In this document: in pieces, positions 40,969 to 50,498 of the stretch | How positions within the stretch are numbered: the first letter of the stretch is position 1 | Layout: each line of letters opens with the position of its first letter | Assembly: GCF_900156625.1 (NCBI RefSeq) | Contig: NZ_FTOB01000011.1 | Span: 1 to 64,000, forward strand | Direction: 5' to 3' | Origin: Zobellia uliginosa | GTDB taxonomy: Bacteria > Bacteroidota > Bacteroidia > Flavobacteriales > Flavobacteriaceae | Length of the DNA stretch: 64,000 bases | Position numbers and translations under genes: made by a program | Notes under the pieces: generated by a model | Told to the model about the DNA's origin: nothing | What the model saw: the letters and a program-made list of their open reading frames with translations, nothing else | Database searches by the model: none

Positions 40969-41220
40969 GCAATTAAGGTAAGGTTGAGAACATTTATCTT
41001 TTTATACGTTTTGCCTTAAACGATATTGGGGCGCAGGACCTATATAGAGGTGAATTATTCTCAACCTTTTACCCAAACTTATCCCATAATCTTTTTTGAG
41101 GGACACCTTGATTCCAATTGACCTGAAAACTGCACAAAACCTAGGCTTAAGGATTGAATTGTAGCCAAAAGTCTTTCGGAAAAATAAAAGAGAAGTATAA
41201 CGTAAAACTAGTAATTGAAA

Positions 41221-42650
41221 TGAAAAATTTATCGCGAAGACGTTTTATCCAAACCACGGGTACTGCCGCGGCAGGAACTATTATTATGCCCAACATGTTG
41301 ACATCATCGAGAAATAGCACTGTAAATGTAGCTGTCATTGGCGTAAATGGAAGAGGCATGAACAACTGGACTCAAATGTTAGGGATAAGAGGTGATTATA
41401 GAAGGATAAAAGAAGGACTGGAACCTGATGGCGAAAGAAAGCCCCATAAACACGTAAATATTGTGGCCATGTGTGATGTTGACGATGTGGCTTCTGCTAC
41501 AGCCTATAAAATGATGCCTGAGGTGAGAAAGTTCAAGGACTTTAGGGTCATGTTGGATGAAATGCATAAGGATATAGATGCCGTAATTGTTTCCACTCCA
41601 GATCATACCCACTTTGCAGCAACCATGGCCGCTATGGAAAGGGGAAAACATGTCTATGTAGAAAAACCATTGGCCCATGATATATGGCAGTTACGGACCC
41701 TTAAAAAAGCAGCCGAATATTATGGCGTGGTTACACAGCTTGGTAACCAAGGGCACGCTTCAGATGGTATAAGGGACTTTAAAGAATGGTATGACCAAGG
41801 TTATGTAGGCGATGTAAAGGAAATTCATGCCTGGTTCAATGGGCCAAAGTTTGGAGATGATTTATGGTTCAATAAACCTACAAGTTATCCACCTGTAGCT
41901 GAACCCATACCCGGTACCTTGGCTTGGGATTTATGGTTAGGACCGGCAAAAGAAAGAGCTTATAGCCATTATTATTTACCCAAATGGTGGCGTTCCCACC
42001 TTGATTTGGGAACGGGAATGTTAGGGGATTGGGGATGCCATACACTGGATGCTCCATTTTGGACGCTAGATATGGGTATGCCTACCTCCATAGAACCCAT
42101 ACACTCGGTATTAAGTCCTCGCCCTACGGATTTCGGCCCTGATCAATCTATTTTAAAGTATGAATTCCCTAAGCGTGGAAACAGACCGGCATTGACCATG
42201 TTCTGGTATGAAGGGGGTAAAAAACCCGAGAACCGACCTGAATGGGGAATGCAAAATGTACCAGGTAACGGAATGATCATGGTAGGGGACAAACAATCGG
42301 TTTTTACAGGAGGTAAACCTTATGCTCCTAAAATGTTAATGCCAAAAACGGAGTGGGATGCATTTCAAAAGAAAGGTTGGAACAAAACCATTCGTCGTAT
42401 TCCCAATGAAAACCCACACGGAGAGTTTATTGATGCGATTAGGGGAAAAGGTCCTAAACCCGGTTCTAGTTTTGAGTATGGTGCAGATTTAACGGAGGTC
42501 GCTTTACTAGGGGCTCTGGCACAACGGTTTAATACAAAGATTGAATATGATGCCGCAACTATGAAAATAAGCAATCAGCCTGCATTGAATGCTTACGTCA
42601 AGGAAGAGGTGAGGGCAGGTTGGTCGTATGGTGAAAACCTATGGAAGTAG
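41221..42650 (+). CDS. Gfo/Idh/MocA-family oxidoreductase with Tat signal
   Basis: NAD(P)-dependent sugar oxidoreductase. The ATG at 41221 gives the twin-arginine signal MKNLSRRRFIQTTGTAAAGT (SRRRFI), whereas an upstream in-frame TTG would bury it; the mature enzyme would be folded with cofactor and exported. The Rossmann motif is VAVIGVNGRGMNN, followed by the diagnostic EKPLAHDIWQ (catalytic Lys) and the C-terminal beta-sheet with GTGMLGDWGCHTLDAPFWTL. 476 residues from this start. Exported members occur in many flavobacterial PULs, and GH109 shows that this fold can also cleave alpha-N-acetylgalactosaminides, so hydrolysis by an NAD-dependent mechanism is an alternative to oxidation. Substrate unknown. 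Confidence 0.87.
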
Positions 42651-42810
42651 TTGTAAACTTCTTTTTATGACATTGTCGAAGGTGTAGTTTCTTTATGTAC
42701 AAAACAACGAGAAAGTTTGGTTAAACCGATACTGTGTTCGATTAAAATAGTCTAGATACACCGGTACGGACTTACCTGTTGGTGTCAGAAAGTCAATATA
42801 TATTATAAGA

Positions 42811-45153
42811 ATGAAAAAAAAATACAAGTTACTTTTATTACTATTATTTGCAAATTGCTTTGCGGCACAAGCCCAAGATTTAGAAAGAAAGGCAGAGAAG
42901 AAAATAACCCGGTTAGAGACTTTAATGTCTAAAGCCGAAAGAGAAGGGTTCGATGTAACACGCGAAAAAACCATAATATGGTTTTCAAAAGAATTTTTGA
43001 AAATTGCCAGGTGGGATGAGAATAATACCGACTTTATACAAAGTACTTTTGAAGAATTTAAACCATTAAAAGGAGACAAGGCCCAAATGGCTAAGGACCT
43101 TCCTAATTTTGAAAGGAAAAAGGTGGTGGAAATTTTGGATAAAGGAATTGCCAACCTTACAAGGGTTATGAATGGAACCATTGTAAGAAGACCGGTGGCG
43201 AAGGTAGATTGGGAGAATATAAAAGTGGAGAAAGACCAATTTACCAGCAATGGAAAACCTGTGTTTCTATATGATTATTTTTCAAAATCAATGGGGAACC
43301 CTACCTTGGATTCCAATATATATAACGACCATCTAGGAAATATTGACCGTATAGGAGGTGTTACGCCTCTTTTATTAAATGAAGATCGGACATTTAATCA
43401 GCGGACCTTGAATAGAATTGTCCGTCACCCGGATACAAAGGCAGGTTATCTTTTGCTATGGAATACGAATATTCCCGAATGGATAGAAAAACAAGAGCCA
43501 GAGGTCACTAAAGGTGTAAATACCTTTATGGGGTTTGATATTGATAACCCTTTAATGCGTGAGGTCTGGGGCAGTATAATGCAAAAAACTGGAGAAGTAA
43601 CCAAAGGCAGAAAGGCAGTACAATTAGGTTATATTTTGGCCAATGAACCCCATTGGCTTTCTGAGGAGGGGAATTGGGCCTACAAACTTGGGGAAATGAA
43701 TGAACTCTCATCTTATACCTTAGATAAGTTTAAGTCTTGGTTAATCAAAAAATATAATAATGACCTTGCCCAACTCAACAAAAATTGGAAAACGGAATTT
43801 GAGACGTTTAAAGATATAAGTTTTGTTTTTCCACTGAAAAAGGAAACCAAGGGAAGCCCGTTCAGATACGATTGGGACCGCTTTAATATGGATAGGGTTA
43901 CAGAATGGTTTTCTTTTTTACAAACAGAATTGCATAAGACAAACCCAAAGGGAGATACCCATATTAAGCTTATATCCCACTTTTTTTCGGATGATGAACG
44001 CTCTCATGGAATAGACCTTGAATCCTTAACGGAACTAACTACTATGATAGGCGATGATGCAAAGACAAGGGAGAGGGATATCCGTTTTGATAAGCCGGAA
44101 TTCTGGGAAGCGAATTATTCGTACCACTGGCAAGAATTGTGTGTTTCGTATGATTTTATGGAGTCGGTGTCACCCGATAAAATACATGTGAACTCAGAAA
44201 CGCATTTTTTATCTAGTGTTGCATGGAGAAAGCTTGATACCTCTCCCGAATATGTGAGAAACAACTTCTGGCTAGCTACACTACATGGTATGGATGCCGG
44301 TTTATCATGGTTTTGGGCAAGGGACCCAGATGGCTCCCCCGAAGCTAGATTTGAGAATAACATTTATTCAAAAGATAGGGCTTTGAGCGAGTCATTTGCG
44401 GCATCGGTGAATATGCAACCCCAAGTAGCCAACGAACTCACCCAAGTAATGATGGACTTAAATAGTTTTTCCGAAGAGATTATGGCATTACGTCGTCAGA
44501 GAAAACCAATAAGGTTATTTCATTCGGAAACTTCGGCCATTAACAAAGAGCATCATATGACACAACAATATGATCTTTATGAATCTTTGTTCTTCGAAGG
44601 TTTTCCTGTAGGGTATGCCACTGAGAACATCATTAAAAAGCAGGATAGTAAAAACTGGGATGTTCTTCTTGTATACAAAACAGAATATGTAACTGATTCA
44701 GAATTTAACGAGTTACAAAATTACCTAGATAATGGAGGGACTGTCATAATGGATAATGAAACCAGCCTTTCAATGAACGAATACGGATACAAGCGGTCAA
44801 AAACCTTGAAAAAAGGGAAGGGAAACCTACATATTCTGAAAACAGATGAATATGAGACTCTAAAAACATTTGCCCTAGACTTGATAGCAGATAAATTACC
44901 CGCAGTTGTTCTTTCAGAATCTAATGGGGCGGCCCATAAGGGGTGTACTTGGAGAATAGCCCCTAATGGTAAAGGGGGCTATGTAATGACAATTATAAAC
45001 CTGGGAAAAACCAAAGCCCGATTAAACGTTTCTATGAGGAATGGGGAAGAAATTAAGTGCACGGATATACTCACGCAACAACCGTTGAAGACAATGTTTG
45101 ATCTTGATGTTCATGGTGTTCTATTACTTGAAATCGAAAAAACTAAAAATTGA
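42811..45153 (+). CDS. Second GH42-like clan GH-A hydrolase (paralogue)
   Basis: Secreted enzyme, 780 residues, signal peptide to about residue 20 (FAAQA). It is a paralogue of the protein at 35573: shared helical N-terminal region (KKITRLETLMSKAEREGFDVTRE), barrel motifs LANEPHW (acid/base E279) and HVNSETHF (nucleophile E463), and the later IRLFHSETSAINKEHHM and LQNYLDNGGTVIMDN. Unlike the paralogue it lacks the C-terminal beta-modules and T9SS tail, ending at LLLEIEKTKN, so it is probably periplasmic. One enzyme acting outside the cell and one inside on the same linkage class is the simplest reading. Nearest families GH42/GH167; not resolved by eye. Confidence 0.78.
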   Translation: MKKKYKLLLLLLFANCFAAQAQDLERKAEKKITRLETLMSKAEREGFDVTREKTIIWFSKEFLKIARWDENNTDFIQSTFEEFKPLKGDKAQMAKDLPNFERKKVVEILDKGIANLTRVMNGTIVRRPVAKVDWENIKVEKDQFTSNGKPVFLYDYFSKSMGNPTLDSNIYNDHLGNIDRIGGVTPLLLNEDRTFNQRTLNRIVRHPDTKAGYLLLWNTNIPEWIEKQEPEVTKGVNTFMGFDIDNPLMREVWGSIMQKTGEVTKGRKAVQLGYILANEPHWLSEEGNWAYKLGEMNELSSYTLDKFKSWLIKKYNNDLAQLNKNWKTEFETFKDISFVFPLKKETKGSPFRYDWDRFNMDRVTEWFSFLQTELHKTNPKGDTHIKLISHFFSDDERSHGIDLESLTELTTMIGDDAKTRERDIRFDKPEFWEANYSYHWQELCVSYDFMESVSPDKIHVNSETHFLSSVAWRKLDTSPEYVRNNFWLATLHGMDAGLSWFWARDPDGSPEARFENNIYSKDRALSESFAASVNMQPQVANELTQVMMDLNSFSEEIMALRRQRKPIRLFHSETSAINKEHHMTQQYDLYESLFFEGFPVGYATENIIKKQDSKNWDVLLVYKTEYVTDSEFNELQNYLDNGGTVIMDNETSLSMNEYGYKRSKTLKKGKGNLHILKTDEYETLKTFALDLIADKLPAVVLSESNGAAHKGCTWRIAPNGKGGYVMTIINLGKTKARLNVSMRNGEEIKCTDILTQQPLKTMFDLDVHGVLLLEIEKTKN

Positions 45154-45376
45154 TCGATAAAGGAGAATCGGTGCCTTTGCTGTTTGTTTAAGCCAAGTAA
45201 TACTGTCTAGAAGAATTAGACAAGGAGTAATTTGTTAGAATTCAAAGCGATAGTGTTAATAGGAATTAGGCGAAAGCAAAATGTTTAAACCTCTTGGAAA
45301 GAATAAATGACAATTGGCTTGAGCGTTGAGATAAAATTCTCAATTGATCAAGCGTCTAACTTTTACATTAAATGTT

Positions 45377-48300
45377 ATGAAAAAAATAGTTCAATCTACA
45401 ATTTTGTTGAGTTTATTTTATAGCTCAGTATTCGGACAATTAGATACAAATTACTTTAATCGTTTAAAATCTGAAACCATAAAATCAAGTGATGCGTTGG
45501 AATGGGTCCAATTTGGTCCGGGTATGTCGGGATATTGTGAGTTTTTTTGGTGTCATCCTACAGATCCTAAAACTATCCATATGAGTCCGGATATGTTTAA
45601 CGCTTATGGAAGTTTTGACGCGGGTAAATCTTGGCAGACCATTAAAAATTATGACAGCCAAGACAGGGGAATGGGGCGTACCTATGATATAGAATTTTCT
45701 AGGCAGAACCAAAATTTTGGCTTTGCCATTGATGAGGGAGGGGGTGTCTATAGAACAAAAGATAAGGGTAGAACTTGGGAGAAAACTTACTCAATAAATA
45801 AAGCCCATTCTGAAATTGCCGTAGATCCATCAAATGATAATAATTGGTATATAGGGGCAGGATCATGGTGGGACGTTAAAGGAACACATAGAACCTTGGC
45901 CAATCCAATGGCAAACCTAAGGAGTACCGCAGTATCGGGACATATCTATAAAAGCACGGATAAGGGGAAAACTTGGAAGAAAATTAGTAGAGGACTACCA
46001 TCAACCTTAAGCGTGGCTAAAATTATAGTAGACCCTAGAAATTCCAATAGGATTATTATGGCCGCTAATACCGGTATTTATCGCAGTATTGATAAAGGTG
46101 AGAGTTGGTCTCCTAGCAAAACAGGTTTACCTAACAACTTACCAAAAGATATGACCTCTTATTATAACAAGGGGCAGAACAAGTTTGTTTTGTATGTTGT
46201 TGAACAAACCAAGTATATTAAAAAGGGCAATACTACAACTTCAAAAGGAGGAGTGTATAAAAGTACAGATGGAGGAAAAAGCTGGAAATCAATTACGGGT
46301 GACTTAGGTTTTGATTTAACGAAAATAACCGACCCTCTTACTAGATCAAAGTACAAAAGAACCGTATCTAATTGGTTAAGCATTCCTACAAACCAAGTTG
46401 GGGAACTTCCAACACAAACTATCCCAACATTTCATAAAATTAGGGTAAACCCGAAAAACCCTCAAGAAATCTACCTTTCCCATAACGTAAAACATGATTT
46501 TTCCTTTGGACCTGGAGGCGTGTGGAAAACGGAAAATGGAGGAAAAAATTGGTTTCCCTGTGCTCGAACGGGAAAATATTGGACAAGTGGACAAGATAAG
46601 AGCTATTGGGAAGGGAGGGGCATGCCAACAGGTATGAACACTACTTTTGCCCATTTACAGCCCAAAATGAAAAAGGCAGATGGATATTTTGGGTATAGAT
46701 TTATCGAGATAAATTCAAAGGGAGAAATATTTACAAGTATCGATCAACAAATATTAAAATCGACTGATGGGGGAAAAAAATGGAAACAAATAGATGATGA
46801 TGAAACCGCACCGAATAGCAAGGGATGGGTAGGAAGAGGAGGGAGTAATTTACCGGGACGGTATATTTTATTGGATACGGGCACTCCAAATAGAAAGTTA
46901 TTCTGTAGCGGAGAGCATGGTTTATGGGAATCCGCTCCTCTAAAAAATCACCCAAACCCTAATGCAGTAGCCGTAAAACAAATAGAGGGACAAGTGAACG
47001 AACCTAATGCCGCTACTTCTATAGGATATGTTGCCGTACATCCTAACAAACCCAATATTCTCTATACAATTCAATTTCGACAAGACCATCGGGATAATTT
47101 TCGTAGATCCATCGATGGAGGCAAAACTTGGGAAAATATTTCAACGCCTATAGATCACCCGGATACTAATTTATCGGGAGAGCGGATATTTTCATACTCC
47201 ATCCTAATAGACCCAGTCACTCCCAAAAACATTTATTTTTGTGTTATTAGGGACGCTCCCGCAGAAGTCAATAGTTATATCCCTCCGGGAGACTTCAATA
47301 AATTTGGCGTTTATAAAAGTACGGATGGAGGGTTTAGTTGGAAAGTGATGAATAATGGTTTTCCTCAAGGGGCTAGTGTTCGTAGGTTGGAAATGCACCC
47401 CACCAATAGTTCCGTCATTTATGCCGCGTCTAACTTTAGTTCTAAAAATAAGGTTCCAGGGGGGCTATATAAAACGACCAACAAAGCGGCTTCTTGGTCT
47501 AAAGTGGAAATTCCAGCAGCTATCAAGTCGGTTAATAATGTACATATTGATGAAACAACAAAGCATATTTACATTTCGTGCGGTAGAAAATCAGGTACTT
47601 ATGATGAAGGAGGAATTTGGAGAAGCAAGGATGGAGGAGCCTCTTGGGAGAAAATATTCGATTTACCTTATGTATGGCAGACAGAAACTTCGCCTATTAA
47701 CCCAAATATTATTATTGCCAGTGTTCCTTGGAACTCAAAGGCAAAAAATTTAGGGGCTTACCTATCTAGAAATGGAGGTAAAAATTGGATTAAAATAAAT
47801 AAAAATTTAGCGCATCCCGATGCAATTACTGATATTCGACCTGACAATAAAGATGAAAACACCTTCTGGTGTGCGGGCTGGGGAAGCGGCTGGTATAAGG
47901 GCGTTTTAAAAAATCAGTCAACAAGTCAGTTAATTGAAGATGGTACATATTATGTAAAATCAGTTCTGTCTGATCAACGATTATTAGCTAGAGAGTTAGA
48001 ATCACATAGTGCAAGAATGGCCAATCCTGGAGATTATAGTGATCAACAGTGGGTTTTTACACATCTAAAAAATAATATCTATCATATTAAAAATAAAAGA
48101 AGCAATAGATATTTAGAGGTGCCTTTCGGCAAGTGTGGAAATGGAAATGATGTTGCCACACAAAACTCCAAGTCATTAGATCATCAAAAATGGAAAGTGC
48201 TTAAAAATAGCTCCAATAAATATTCATTTAAACCCATACATTGTAGAGAGGTCGCATTGGATATATCCGATGGGGCCCTAAATGCAAACGTGCATACGTG

Positions 48301-48604
48301 GAAGTACTCCTACGCAAATAAAAATCAGCAATGGGAACTTATTGCGGCCAATGCTGGTAAAAGCGACTTTTCGTCTAAAACCCAAGACATATTAAAAGTA
48401 TTTCCAAACCCTGCAAAGAATAATATTGCTATAACGGGTGTGCACTATGGCGACCAAATAAACGTGTATAGTATGCTAGGAACCTTGATCGAAAGTAAAA
48501 TAGCGAGCCAAGATAAAGAGGTCATGGATATTTCCTATCTTACATCAGGACTATATATAATATCTGTACCTGAAAAAGGAAGTATAACGTTCGTTAAGGA
48601 ATGA
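45377..48604 (+). CDS. Secreted Asp-box (BNR/sortilin-type) beta-propeller with ricin-type lectin domain and T9SS tail
   Basis: Large exported protein (1075 residues from the ATG at 45377, which starts the clean signal peptide MKKIVQSTILLSLFYSSVFGQ; an earlier in-frame ATG exists). I count about twelve Asp-box-like motifs of the form S-x-D-x-G-x-x-W (KSTDKGKTW, RSIDKGESW, KSTDGGKSW, RSKDGGASW) across residues 30-850, giving a sortilin/GH74-like double propeller. A ricin-B-like trefoil lectin follows (about 851-991, QQW repeats), then a T9SS sorting domain (VFPNPAKN...ITFVKE). No known catalytic dyad was recognised. It may be a new polysaccharide-cleaving propeller (as GH74, PL24/25 or lambda-carrageenase are propellers) or a binding protein. 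Confidence 0.8.
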   Translation: MKKIVQSTILLSLFYSSVFGQLDTNYFNRLKSETIKSSDALEWVQFGPGMSGYCEFFWCHPTDPKTIHMSPDMFNAYGSFDAGKSWQTIKNYDSQDRGMGRTYDIEFSRQNQNFGFAIDEGGGVYRTKDKGRTWEKTYSINKAHSEIAVDPSNDNNWYIGAGSWWDVKGTHRTLANPMANLRSTAVSGHIYKSTDKGKTWKKISRGLPSTLSVAKIIVDPRNSNRIIMAANTGIYRSIDKGESWSPSKTGLPNNLPKDMTSYYNKGQNKFVLYVVEQTKYIKKGNTTTSKGGVYKSTDGGKSWKSITGDLGFDLTKITDPLTRSKYKRTVSNWLSIPTNQVGELPTQTIPTFHKIRVNPKNPQEIYLSHNVKHDFSFGPGGVWKTENGGKNWFPCARTGKYWTSGQDKSYWEGRGMPTGMNTTFAHLQPKMKKADGYFGYRFIEINSKGEIFTSIDQQILKSTDGGKKWKQIDDDETAPNSKGWVGRGGSNLPGRYILLDTGTPNRKLFCSGEHGLWESAPLKNHPNPNAVAVKQIEGQVNEPNAATSIGYVAVHPNKPNILYTIQFRQDHRDNFRRSIDGGKTWENISTPIDHPDTNLSGERIFSYSILIDPVTPKNIYFCVIRDAPAEVNSYIPPGDFNKFGVYKSTDGGFSWKVMNNGFPQGASVRRLEMHPTNSSVIYAASNFSSKNKVPGGLYKTTNKAASWSKVEIPAAIKSVNNVHIDETTKHIYISCGRKSGTYDEGGIWRSKDGGASWEKIFDLPYVWQTETSPINPNIIIASVPWNSKAKNLGAYLSRNGGKNWIKINKNLAHPDAITDIRPDNKDENTFWCAGWGSGWYKGVLKNQSTSQLIEDGTYYVKSVLSDQRLLARELESHSARMANPGDYSDQQWVFTHLKNNIYHIKNKRSNRYLEVPFGKCGNGNDVATQNSKSLDHQKWKVLKNSSNKYSFKPIHCREVALDISDGALNANVHTWKYSYANKNQQWELIAANAGKSDFSSKTQDILKVFPNPAKNNIAITGVHYGDQINVYSMLGTLIESKIASQDKEVMDISYLTSGLYIISVPEKGSITFVKE

Positions 48605-48993
48605 TTTGAGCGACTTCTCTATGGTCTTTTCTAGTAAGTGTAGTTGTTAACGATAAGACACTGTCCCAGAGATAAAATTACGGCCAGCTACAGCAAATGA
48701 TCAAGAGTTGGTACAATATTGGGACACGAAACGGCACGTTACCGGAAAGATTCTTTACAAAAAAAGACAAAATTCAGATGATAGGATTTTGTCTTTTTTT
48801 TTGAATAAAACTACAATAACCCATTAATGATCATCAGTAATTTTTAGCCTTTGAGTTGCCATTGCGCCTGATTATTTACCCAAAGGTCAGGGGTGAAAAA
48901 TAAGACCGTCTTAAAAAGTGTTATAAAGGTCTTTGCTTCAAATACTAGGGGGGCAAGGGGTACTATAGATGTGCATAGTGTTTTCTACACGGT
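48605..48993. other. Right border of PUL 2: terminator and possible IS right-end fragment
   Basis: No gene in 389 bases. It contains the terminator at 48759-48802. Positions 48895-48935 (ACCGTCTTAAAAAGTGTTATAAAGGTC and beyond) weakly resemble the presumed right end of the IS1182 relic near 63294-63330 (ACCGCCTTAAAAAGCGGTTATCGAGGTC). This may be a third, more decayed fragment. Confidence 0.35.
48759..48802. terminator. Near-symmetric strong terminator at the end of PUL 2
   Basis: AAAAAAAGACAAAAT (48759-48773) and ATTTTGTCTTTTTTT (48786-48800) form a perfect 15-bp stem with a 12-base loop, with T-runs on both strands (positions to 48802). It can end the plus-strand PUL 2 transcript and the minus-strand epoxide hydrolase transcript. 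Confidence 0.9.
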
Positions 48994-50121
48994 TTACTTC
49001 AATTTTTTGAAAAACCTTATTATGTCATCGGCTAACAATTTAGGTTGTTCTAGAGCCGGAAAATGTCCTCCTCTAGGCATTTCTGTCCAATGGATCAGGT
49101 TAAAGCCTTTTTCAATATAATCTCTTGGCGGTAAAGGAATTTCTTTTGGAAACCTTGCAAAACCAACTGGAGTTTTTACAAAATCGTTTTTTCCAAATTT
49201 GAGAGGATTATTGCCGATCTCGTGATACATTCTAATAGATGAGTGTATTGTTTGAGTGAACCAATATAAAGTGACGTTCGCCAGTAATTCTTGTTTTGTA
49301 AAGCTATTTTCAATAGCTCCATTGTTGTCGCTCCAAGCCTTAAATTTTTCTAATATCCAAGCACAAAGTCCAATTGGGGAGTCATTTAGTCCATAAGCCA
49401 ATGACAAAGGTTTTGTGCTATGGACTAAAGCATAAGCGCCCTCTTGTTCATTCCACATTTGTGTATACTTTCTGAATTTCACGATGTGCGTATCTATACT
49501 TTCGTTCTCTTTAAAATAAGGTTCATAGGAATCGGAAATATAATTCAGATGTAATCCGATAACACTTTCAGGATATTTTTGCGCAATTTTTATGCTAATT
49601 CCTGCACCAATATCTCCGCCTTGAAGCCCATATCTCTTATACCCTAGCTTAAGCATAAGTTTATGCCATAAATCTGCGTTAAACCCATAATCACTTCCAT
49701 TCTCCCTTGGTTTTTTTGAAAATCCGAATCCGATTATTGAAGGTATAACCAAATCAAAGGCCATGTCTTCTGATTCTGTTAGATATGGTATGATTTTGAG
49801 CATTTCAAGAAATGAACCAGGCCAACCGTGTGTTATAATTAGGGGAGTGGCCTTCTTCTTTTTACTTTTAATATGAAGAAAATGGATTTGGTTTCCATCA
49901 ACTTCCGCGATAAAATTCGGAAAGGAATTTATTTCTTTTTCAATTATTCTCCAGTCGAATTCTTCGAGCCAATACCCAGCTAGGGTTTTGATATAAGATA
50001 GGCTAGTACCGTACTTCCAATCTGAGTTTTTAATTTCATCTGGCCACCTAACTTTTTTGATTCTATAATTTAAATCATCAAGTTCAGATTGGGGTATGTT
50101 TACCTTAAATTCTTTTATCAT
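48994..50121 (-). CDS. Epoxide hydrolase-like alpha/beta hydrolase (EHN domain)
   Basis: 375-residue enzyme of the microsomal-epoxide-hydrolase-like group. N-terminal EHN domain (1-110, FKVNIPQSELDDLNYRIKKVRWPDEI), then the alpha/beta hydrolase fold. Oxyanion motif HGWPGS at 98-103, nucleophile D170 in LQGGDIGAGIS, and catalytic His H353 in EMPRGGHFPALEQP, all as in the family. No signal peptide. Opens epoxides with water; the natural substrate is unknown. It is a single-gene unit between the PUL 2 terminator and a 377-base spacer, and marks the start of the accessory region. Confidence 0.9.
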   Translation of the reverse strand: MIKEFKVNIPQSELDDLNYRIKKVRWPDEIKNSDWKYGTSLSYIKTLAGYWLEEFDWRIIEKEINSFPNFIAEVDGNQIHFLHIKSKKKKATPLIITHGWPGSFLEMLKIIPYLTESEDMAFDLVIPSIIGFGFSKKPRENGSDYGFNADLWHKLMLKLGYKRYGLQGGDIGAGISIKIAQKYPESVIGLHLNYISDSYEPYFKENESIDTHIVKFRKYTQMWNEQEGAYALVHSTKPLSLAYGLNDSPIGLCAWILEKFKAWSDNNGAIENSFTKQELLANVTLYWFTQTIHSSIRMYHEIGNNPLKFGKNDFVKTPVGFARFPKEIPLPPRDYIEKGFNLIHWTEMPRGGHFPALEQPKLLADDIIRFFKKLK

Positions 50122-50498
50122 CTAGATTTACAACATTATGTACAAAGTACTTATAACGACTAAGGTAATAAATCCCTTTTCGGGAATGTCCGGCCTTCCC
50201 GGAAAAATAATATAGATGGCTATACGATTTCCTTAGGCGGTAATTATGGATAGGTTTGTTTAATATCAGTTTGTCTCCTTCAAATTAAGGAAGTAACTCA
50301 GTCTTTACGGAAATTACAATGGAAGCATTGATTTTTGCCAATTGGTTCTTTTCCTTGAAAGGCGGCCAAAAAAACTATGATATCTAGAGAGGGCATTATA
50401 TAGTATTTTATGATTTGATTAAACCTTTCCAAGTTTTGATAGTCTTTGTATTACACTAAAAATAAAACGGTCAATTCTGAATTTAATACGTACAAAAA
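50122..50498. other. Spacer with hairpin
   Basis: Divergent spacer of 377 bases. TTTTCGGGAA (about 50177-50186) can pair with TTCCCGGAAAA (about 50196-50206) with one bulge, a terminator-like stem. No gene is visible. Confidence 0.35.
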
